This document shows, in pieces, positions 47,642 to 52,509 of a stretch of 52,509 nucleotides of DNA. The notes beneath the pieces were generated by a model that did no database searches, was not told the origin of the DNA, and worked only from the letters and a program-made list of their open reading frames with translations. The stretch's first letter is position 1. The number at the start of each line of letters is the position of its first letter. The stretch comes from Clostridia bacterium (GTDB lineage Bacteria > Bacillota > Clostridia > TANB77 > CAG-508). The stretch lies in assembly GCA_017510525.1 (NCBI GenBank), contig JAFWNC010000026.1, forward strand, positions 1 through 52,509, given 5' to 3'. Position numbers and translations under genes: made by a program.

Positions 47642-48325
47642 ATGAAATATGAGATTATCGGGCAAACAGTTCCATTAGTGGAAATGAGATTAAACAAAGG
47701 AGAAACAATTTACACTCAATCAGGTGGATTTGCTTATTCTGGAGATGGAGTTTCAATGGCAACTAATTCACGTGGTGGAATTATGAAAGGTATTGGTAGA
47801 GTATTTTCTGGTGAATCAATGTTTATGGCAAATTATACTGCTGAGAAAGATGATGCTATGGTTGCTTTTGCATCAACAGTTCCAGGAACTGTAGTTCCTA
47901 TTGATTTAAATCAACATCCAGATGGTTTTATTTTACAAAAAGGTGCTTTTTTATGTGCTGAAAACAGTGTTAATACTGAGGTTACATTTACTAAAAGATT
48001 TAGTGCTGGTTTATTTGGTGGTGAAGGTTTTATTCTTCAAAGAGCATATGGAAATGGAATGCTTTTCTTAGAGGTTGACGGAGATACTATTGAAAAAGAA
48101 CTACAACCAGGAGAAGTATTAAAAGTTGATACTGGAAATGTTGTGGCTTTTGATAAAAGTGTTTCTTATGAAATTGAAACTATTAAAGGATTAAAAAATA
48201 TTTTCTTAGGTGGTGAAGGGTTATTATTAACTAGATTAGTTGGACCTGGTAAAGTAATTCTTCAATCTCAAAACATTAAAGACTTTGCTGGAAAACTTGT
48301 TCCTTATATGCCTTTTAAAGGATAA
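47642..48325 (+). CDS. AIM24-family protein (TIGR00266)
   Basis: This 227-residue beta-helix-like protein has repeated segments: QTVPLVEMRLNKGETIYTQS, RVFSGESMFMANYTAEKDDA, NTEVTFTKRFSAGLFGGEGF and LGGEGLLLTRLVGPGKVILQ. It matches the AIM24/TIGR00266 family, named from a yeast mitochondrial protein; the bacterial role is unknown, though such genes can accompany SPFH/YdjI-type proteins, one of which is encoded at 8355. AAAGGAGG precedes the ATG. Single-gene unit. Confidence 0.88.
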   Translation: MKYEIIGQTVPLVEMRLNKGETIYTQSGGFAYSGDGVSMATNSRGGIMKGIGRVFSGESMFMANYTAEKDDAMVAFASTVPGTVVPIDLNQHPDGFILQKGAFLCAENSVNTEVTFTKRFSAGLFGGEGFILQRAYGNGMLFLEVDGDTIEKELQPGEVLKVDTGNVVAFDKSVSYEIETIKGLKNIFLGGEGLLLTRLVGPGKVILQSQNIKDFAGKLVPYMPFKG

Positions 48326-48335
48326 GAGTATAAAT

Positions 48336-48371
48336 AAAAACATCCATTGGTTTTGCCATGGATGTTTTTTG
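48336..48371 (+). terminator. Terminator
   Basis: AAACATCCATTGG / CCATGGATGTTTTTT stem. Confidence 0.9.
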
Positions 48372-48451
48372 TTTTTGTTAAGAACTCTATTTACTATTTT
48401 TATTTTTTTATATAAAATAAGTATATAAAAAAGTTATAAAAGAGGAAAAAA

Positions 48452-49687
48452 ATGAGTACTAATAAAAGAAAAAAAACAAGTAAAAAATATTTAATGAGAA
48501 GGTTAGCAGTATTATTAATAGTAATAGCTGTTTTAATAAGTGTATTTTTCATATTTCAAAAAAATAATAAATCAAAAGACATTTCAAAAAATGATTCTGA
48601 TAAAGTAGAAGTAAAAGAAGATCCAATTAAAACTTATAAGGCTAGTTTAATTGCTGGTGGAGATGCTCTTATTCATGGGGGTATATATAAAGCTGCGTAT
48701 AATTCTGAAACTGATACATATGAGTTTAGCCATATGCTTTCTTTAATTAAAGATGAAATACAACAATATGATATTAAATATTATAATCAAGAAGTAATTA
48801 CTGATGAAGATAAGCCTTATAGTGGCTATCCTGTATTTAATGCGCCATCTGAATGGAGAGAAAATATGGTTAATGATATTGGTTTTAATCTTGTTTCATT
48901 AGCCACAAATCACTCAATGGATTGTGGCATAGAAAGTGCTAAAAAAAGTGCTCAGTGGTGGGAAAATCAAGAAAATGTTATTGCAACTGGAATGGCTTCA
49001 TCTGAAGAAAAGAGTAAAGAACATAAAATTATGGAAGCAAATGGAATAACATATGCGATGTTGGCTTATACATATGGTACAAATGGAATTCCTGTAACTG
49101 AAGATTATGTTGTTAATTTGTTTGATGAAGAAAAAGCTTTAAATGATATTAAAGAGATTAGAGATAAAGTTGATGTTTTAATTGTTGCTATGCATTGGGG
49201 AGAAGAGTATAATACTGGAATTTCAGATATACAAAAGCAACAAGCTACATTTCTTGGCGAAAATGGTGTAGATATTATATTAGGAAATCATACTCATTGC
49301 ATTGAACCATGGGAATGGATAGATGAGGATACTATTTGTTTTTATGCATTTGGTAATCTTATTTCAAATCAAATAACTGCTGAAACTCCAAGAATTAGAG
49401 AACTAGGCCCTGTTGGATTACTTGGAACGCTTGATATAACTAAGACCGTTGATACGGAGAAAAATACTAGTACAATTAAGATTGATAATATTGGGGCTGA
49501 AATAATTTATACTTATAGATATTATGATAATGAAAATGGAAAGTATGATTATTTAATTGTTCCTTTTAGTAAAATGAATAGTGAATATATGAGTGATTAT
49601 GAAAGTGTTTATGAGAAATTTTGTAATATAGTAAAAACATTTGATCAAAGCATTAATATTGCACCTTTACCTAATAATGTGGTATAA
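48452..49687 (+). CDS. CapA/PgsA-family metallophosphatase-fold protein
   Basis: The protein has 411 residues. An N-terminal basic stretch and one membrane anchor (LAVLLIVIAVLISVFFIF, about 16-33) precede a polar linker. The CapA domain has ASLIAGGDALIHGGIYKAAY, NQEVITDEDKPYSGYPVFNA, VSLATNHSMDCGIESAKKSA, VAMHWGEEY and LGNHTHCIEPWEWI. It would sit on the outer face of the membrane; CapA/PgsA proteins are known from poly-gamma-glutamate synthesis, but no pgsBC is near, so this one may act on another wall polymer. Its stop codon overlaps the -10 box of the next gene. Confidence 0.87.
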   Translation: MSTNKRKKTSKKYLMRRLAVLLIVIAVLISVFFIFQKNNKSKDISKNDSDKVEVKEDPIKTYKASLIAGGDALIHGGIYKAAYNSETDTYEFSHMLSLIKDEIQQYDIKYYNQEVITDEDKPYSGYPVFNAPSEWRENMVNDIGFNLVSLATNHSMDCGIESAKKSAQWWENQENVIATGMASSEEKSKEHKIMEANGITYAMLAYTYGTNGIPVTEDYVVNLFDEEKALNDIKEIRDKVDVLIVAMHWGEEYNTGISDIQKQQATFLGENGVDIILGNHTHCIEPWEWIDEDTICFYAFGNLISNQITAETPRIRELGPVGLLGTLDITKTVDTEKNTSTIKIDNIGAEIIYTYRYYDNENGKYDYLIVPFSKMNSEYMSDYESVYEKFCNIVKTFDQSINIAPLPNNVV

Positions 49688-49760
49688 TCAATATATTATC
49701 AATTAAATAACTATTTTTATTTTTAACTATAATCTTGTTTTACATTCTAAAGGAGTGAGA
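49659..49760 (+). promoter_or_regulatory. L2 leader, copy B: promoter plus conserved 5' segment
   Basis: TTGCAC-18-TATAAT (49683-49688) lies over the end of the capA-like gene. Five bases after the -10 box comes TATTATCAATTAAATA, as in the leader at 18520. The rest of the leader differs and ends with AAAGGAG. Confidence 0.65.
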
Positions 49761-49764
49761 CTTT

Positions 49765-49983
49765 ATGGAAGAATTCAGTGTATGCAAGTATTGTTATAAA
49801 AGAGAAACAGAACATTGTTCTGACTGCACACGGGAGTATAGAGCTAAATTAAAGAAAGCGGAATTAAGGCAAAAAGCAGAAGCATCTAAAAAGGAACTTG
49901 AAAAAATTAATAAATCTCATTACCGTAAAAGAAATGATGATGATGATTTTAATTATTGGTTTCATTTTGGTAGAGAAAATTAA
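49765..49983 (+). CDS. Small zinc-finger-like protein
   Basis: The protein has 72 residues. It begins MEEFSVCKYCYKRETEHCSD and continues CTREYRAKLKK: the CxxC...CxxC pair at 7-10 and 18-21 looks like a treble-clef or ribbon zinc knuckle. A charged helix (LKKAELRQKAEASKKELEKI) and an Asp-rich, aromatic end (DDDDFNYWFHFGREN) follow. Probably a small nucleic-acid- or protein-binding protein. It shares its leader with the other zinc-finger gene at 18619. Confidence 0.65.
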   Translation: MEEFSVCKYCYKRETEHCSDCTREYRAKLKKAELRQKAEASKKELEKINKSHYRKRNDDDDFNYWFHFGREN

Positions 49984-50071
49984 ATTTAAAGTAAACAGAT
50001 TGAAGTAGAAATAAGGTTAATAGTTAAGATTTATATTCCAGATTTGGAAAATAGGGAAATAATTGAGAAAT

Positions 50072-50106
50072 AAAAACGTACTTTTATTTAAAAGTACGTT
50101 TTTTAT
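50072..50106 (+). terminator. Terminator of the small zinc-finger gene
   Basis: AAAACGTACTTTTA / TAAAAGTACGTTTTTT stem. Confidence 0.85.
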
Positions 50107-50208
50107 ATATTATTAAAGTTAGGAAAAATACTGTTACTTATGTTTATGATAACATAGTTTAAAGACTTTTGTTTACGTAAAGTTGCATAAATAAGAACGA
50201 AGTATTAT

Positions 50209-50310
50209 GTGTTTAAAGAGAAAACATTAAAAAAGCTTGAAGATAATGGTTTCAGGATTACACGCGATTACTACCCATCAAGCAATGAATTAGAAATTAA
50301 TTGGTTGTAA
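50209..50310 (+). pseudogene. Short C-terminal gene remnant behind a reused promoter
   Basis: 33 codons: VFKEKTLKKLEDNGFRITRD and YYPSSNELEINWL, then stop. There is no ribosome binding site. Just upstream (50169-50187) is the same 19-base segment as before the promoter at 29565; the fusion falls between the -35 and -10 region. Apart from this and two terminators, the 530 bases between 49984 and 50514 hold only the next promoter and leader. Confidence 0.55.
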
Positions 50311-50336
50311 TTTCATATTATTTCAAAGTAAACAAC

Positions 50337-50368
50337 AAAAAAAGTAGGTACAATACCTACTTTTTTGT
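50337..50368 (+). terminator. Terminator
   Basis: AAAAAGTAGGTA / TACCTACTTTTTTG stem. Confidence 0.85.
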
Positions 50369-50373
50369 TGTTC

Positions 50374-50507
50374 TTGAAAAAGTGCTAAAATTGTGCTATA
50401 ATTCAGATATTGTAAAATCATTGTTTTAAGAATTACGCAAATTTGCGTAATATTTTTCCAATTGATGTTCTAAACAACATTTTAATTTTAACATTATTAA
50501 AGGGGGC
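50374..50507 (+). promoter_or_regulatory. Promoter and palindromic leader of the protease gene
   Basis: TTGAAA-17-TATAAT (50397-50402). A perfect palindrome ATTACGCAAATTTGCGTAAT lies at 50431-50450, then AGGGGGC before the ATG. The palindrome could be an operator or an RNA hairpin. Confidence 0.6.
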
Positions 50508-50514
50508 AACCAAA

Positions 50515-51276
50515 ATGGGAAAAAAATATTTTTGTTTAATTACTATTGCTATAATAGTTTCATTTTTATTGTTTGTATATACTTTAATATTTAAATACTA
50601 TTGGATTACATTGATATCTGTAATATACTTTATATTTAGTATAATTATATTAAGAAATATGTATGAATTAAATGTATTAAATAATAGGCGGTATAAGCAA
50701 TTAACAGTTGAGGAACAAGAAATTGTTGACGATGCTAAAGAATTGATTAAATCCATTGACGAAAACATTATTATTTCTGATTTTAATGTCTATAAGACCA
50801 ATAGATTATTAACATCTTGGACTGGAAAATTTTTTTATGATACTGAAACTAATGAACTTTGCATTTTTATTCCTTTCAGTTTTCTTTTAAGATTTTTCGG
50901 CAAAAAGACTTGTTTTGTAGTCCTTTTACATGAGCTTTTGCATTCTCAGAATTGTAAAAACAATATAGTAATCTTTAAAGATTCATTTAATGAAGGACTT
51001 ACTCAATTTCTGACATTGTGGTTAATAGATAATTATAGTGAAAAATACAAAATACCTAAAGAGAAAGCAATTTCAATTAGTGTAAATAGTAAAATTCAAT
51101 TAATTATCAAACTATTACCTTTAGCACGTAGAGCATATCCACAAGAAGTTGGCATTGTAGAAAGAGTTATAAAAAGTTCAAAGTTGGATTTAAAAGAAAT
51201 ATTCATTAATTATATTGATATGAATCCAGAATTTTTTAAAAGTTTTGTTCCTGAAGAATATTTAATAGATGATTAA
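50515..51276 (+). CDS. Membrane zinc metalloprotease, M56/BlaR1-like
   Basis: The protein has 253 residues. Two N-terminal membrane helices (ITIAIIVSFLLFVYTLIF and LISVIYFIFSIIIL) precede a soluble part with FVVLLHELLHSQN: the HExxH zinc motif, followed by FNEGLTQFLTLW with the third zinc ligand Glu. This is a gluzincin pattern like M56/BlaR1 or related membrane proteases, but without a sensor domain. The ATG at 50515 follows AGGGGGC; the longer frame from 50443 runs into the leader palindrome. Target unknown. Confidence 0.75.
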   Translation: MGKKYFCLITIAIIVSFLLFVYTLIFKYYWITLISVIYFIFSIIILRNMYELNVLNNRRYKQLTVEEQEIVDDAKELIKSIDENIIISDFNVYKTNRLLTSWTGKFFYDTETNELCIFIPFSFLLRFFGKKTCFVVLLHELLHSQNCKNNIVIFKDSFNEGLTQFLTLWLIDNYSEKYKIPKEKAISISVNSKIQLIIKLLPLARRAYPQEVGIVERVIKSSKLDLKEIFINYIDMNPEFFKSFVPEEYLIDD

Positions 51277-51293
51277 TTAAACAAGATAAAAAA

Positions 51294-51330
51294 AGATACG
51301 CTATAAATAAAAAATAGCGTATTTTTTTTT
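51294..51330 (+). terminator. Terminator whose T tract contains the next -35 box
   Basis: GATACGCTA / TAGCGTATTTTTTTTT stem. The T run merges with TTGCAA (51329-51334), the -35 of the next unit. Confidence 0.8.
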
Positions 51331-51451
51331 GCAAAATAATAAAATCTGTAGTATAATACTAGTATTCTAGTGAATTCTAGACTTAATTTTATAATCTCCT
51401 TAGGGAGCTTGACATATATAACATATAGACATCAAATAATTTTAAAGGAGG
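51329..51451 (+). promoter_or_regulatory. L1 leader, copy C: promoter plus conserved 5' UTR
   Basis: TTGCAA-17-TATAAT (51352-51357), seven bases, then TTCTAG. Hairpin 1 TCTAG-TGAATT-CTAGA; hairpin 2 CTCC-TTAG-GGAG; ACATATATAACATATAGACA then TCAAAT; AAAGGAGG. CTCCTT is complementary to AAGGAG. Confidence 0.82.
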
Positions 51452-51458
51452 TTTTGCT

Positions 51459-51836
51459 ATGATTATTAGTCGGAAAAAAATTGTATGTTTAGTACTAGCT
51501 ATAATTTCTACAATTATATATGGATGTGTTCTAAGTAGGATACTAGGTAGTTTTGAACAAACAATGGGCTTTTTTAAACCATTTTTTTATTATTTTATTA
51601 TGGCAATGTTTTTTGTATTATATGAGGGTTCAGTTAATACCAATAGAAAACTCGGTTTGTATTCTGGTATTATGACTGGATCAGCATTAGTGGTAATTAC
51701 ATCATTTCTTGTAGGACGTAATTCTGCTAATAATACGGTTCCAATAATTATGTGGATTGCATGCTGTATTTCAATGGTTTTGTTTGTTATTTTTGGAGGA
51801 CTTGCAATGTCTGAAGAGAATAAAAGTAAAGCTTGA
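51459..51836 (+). CDS. Small four-helix membrane protein, unknown
   Basis: The protein has 125 residues and about four membrane helices (IVCLVLAIISTIIYGCVL, FFYYFIMAMFFVLYEG, SGIMTGSALVVITSFLVG, IIMWIACCISMVLFVIFGGL) and a short charged tail. No family recognised. Stand-alone unit with L1 leader and terminator. Confidence 0.7.
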   Translation: MIISRKKIVCLVLAIISTIIYGCVLSRILGSFEQTMGFFKPFFYYFIMAMFFVLYEGSVNTNRKLGLYSGIMTGSALVVITSFLVGRNSANNTVPIIMWIACCISMVLFVIFGGLAMSEENKSKA

Positions 51837-51850
51837 CTATATCATAAAAA

Positions 51851-51887
51851 TATCACTGTTTACATTAAGTAGACGGTGATTTTTTTG
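51851..51887 (+). terminator. Terminator whose T tract contains the next -35 box
   Basis: ATCACTGTTTAC / GTAGACGGTGATTTTTTT stem. TTGCGT at 51885-51890 is the next -35. Confidence 0.85.
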
Positions 51888-52008
51888 CGTAATTACGAAA
51901 AGTGTGGTATAATATAAATATTCTAGTGAATTCTAGACTTATTTTTATAATCTCCTTAGGGAGTTGACATATATAACACGTAGGCATCAAATTATTATTT
52001 TAAGGAGG
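51885..52008 (+). promoter_or_regulatory. L1 leader, copy D: promoter plus conserved 5' UTR
   Basis: TTGCGT-17-TATAAT (51908-51913), seven bases, then TTCTAG. Hairpins TCTAG-TGAATT-CTAGA and CTCC-TTAG-GGAG; ACATATATAACACGTAGGCA then TCAAAT; AAGGAGG. Nearly identical to copy C over 75 bases. Confidence 0.82.
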
Positions 52009-52014
52009 AATAAT

Positions 52015-52509
52015 ATGCGTCAAGAAAACTATGACTATTTTATGAATGAATTAAAATCAGGAAGAGAAATTAAGCTTATGTCTTTTTCTCACAATACAGA
52101 ATGGCCCTCTCTTATAAAGTTTGTTACTCGGTATCCAAATTTAAAATTAGATTATTTTGGATGTGGCATAGGATATTGTGATTTTAGACGGGATTTTTAC
52201 GTTAAGGACTATGATGTAATTGTTTATTATGATAATAAGATATATGATAAAAAAGAATTTGCAAATCTGCTTGATATTGCAAATAAAGTTTCAAAAAAAT
52301 CACAAAAAAGAGTAACAGTTTCATATTTTTATTATATTCCTTTTTCTGAAAGAAAAGATGGATTTCCTAATGTACAATTCAAACTTGTCAGTATTATTAA
52401 TGAAAATATAAAGTATAAAGAATGTATGTTTGCGGGAGGAATAGAAAGTCTCTTTGATTTAAGTTGTTATACTTTATGGAGAAACGATTTCTTAAATTCA
52501 GAAATATAA
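52015..52509 (+). CDS. Unknown soluble protein (164 residues)
   Basis: The protein reads MRQENYDYFMNELKSGREIK at the start, with an alpha/beta core (FVTRYPNLKLDYFGCGIGYC, FYVKDYDVIVYYDNKIYDKK, KKSQKRVTVSYFYYIPFSER). It is rich in Tyr and Phe and has no signal, membrane helix or known motif. The ATG at 52015 follows AAGGAGG; the open upstream stretch is the L1 leader. The TAA at 52507-52509 is the last codon of the window, so the gene is complete. Confidence 0.7.
   Translation: MRQENYDYFMNELKSGREIKLMSFSHNTEWPSLIKFVTRYPNLKLDYFGCGIGYCDFRRDFYVKDYDVIVYYDNKIYDKKEFANLLDIANKVSKKSQKRVTVSYFYYIPFSERKDGFPNVQFKLVSIINENIKYKECMFAGGIESLFDLSCYTLWRNDFLNSEI

Overview
This window is AT-rich DNA of a low-GC, Gram-positive type bacterium, probably an uncultured Clostridia-like member of the Bacillota. 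The reasons are a dipicolinate synthase subunit B gene (spore formation), the MurT/GatD lipid II amidation pair, strong Shine-Dalgarno sites (AAGGAGG), textbook TTGACA-17-TATAAT promoters and an A/T-biased codon choice. No rRNA, tRNA or CRISPR array was seen.

Layout. (1) 0-15.5 kb, mostly chromosome-like: kduD-type SDR (-), dpaB and murT (both broken by single inserted C residues in a TC|GG context), gatD, a large SF2 helicase with membrane segments, a pilin-like surface protein, an SPFH/SHOCT protein and a zinc-ribbon membrane protein that resemble B. subtilis YdjI/YdjG, a tyrosine recombinase (-), a small exported protein and a K+-dependent membrane pyrophosphatase. This part is sprinkled with a GC-rich palindrome (family R2, ending GCCCCTACA). 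(2) 15.5-30.4 kb: a run of single-gene expression units (promoter, leader, ORF, terminator) coding for DUF218, ankyrin, zinc-ribbon, small membrane, glucosaminidase, HD, C69 and unknown proteins. A second palindrome (family R1, GAACT-TGGGGACGACCATT-A-AGTTC) lies between many units, often 4-6 bases upstream of the -35 box. A REP-associated tyrosine transposase (RAYT) gene is itself framed by inverted R1-like copies. (3) 30.7-33.3 kb: Fic protein, then a CBASS pair (CD-NTase plus Cap15-like 2TM/beta-barrel effector) whose CD-NTase carries an in-frame stop. (4) 33.3-45.4 kb: a one-directional chain of small enzymes and transporters (HAD/nucleoside hydrolase fusion, HAD, GNATs, EamA, HD, MFS, C45 acyltransferase, NUDIX, transglutaminase-like, nitroreductase, peptidase C26) with gene fragments between them. 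(5) 45.5-49.7 kb: LMW tyrosine phosphatase behind a structured leader, an MBL hydrolase, a membrane protein, an AIM24-family protein and a CapA-family protein. (6) 49.7-52.5 kb: more single-gene units.

The most unusual content is regulatory and modular. Four unrelated genes (16.9, 30.1, 51.5 and 52.0 kb) share the same promoter spacing and the same roughly 75-base 5' leader, with two small hairpins and an anti-Shine-Dalgarno element. Two zinc-finger genes (18.6 and 49.8 kb) share a different leader. Several truncated gene tails (peptidase C26, tyrosine phosphatase, GNAT) start exactly at R1 copies, and their intact relatives lie elsewhere in this window. Together these point to a modular accessory locus built by shuffling single-gene units around R1 palindromes. 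That reading is an inference and has not been tested.
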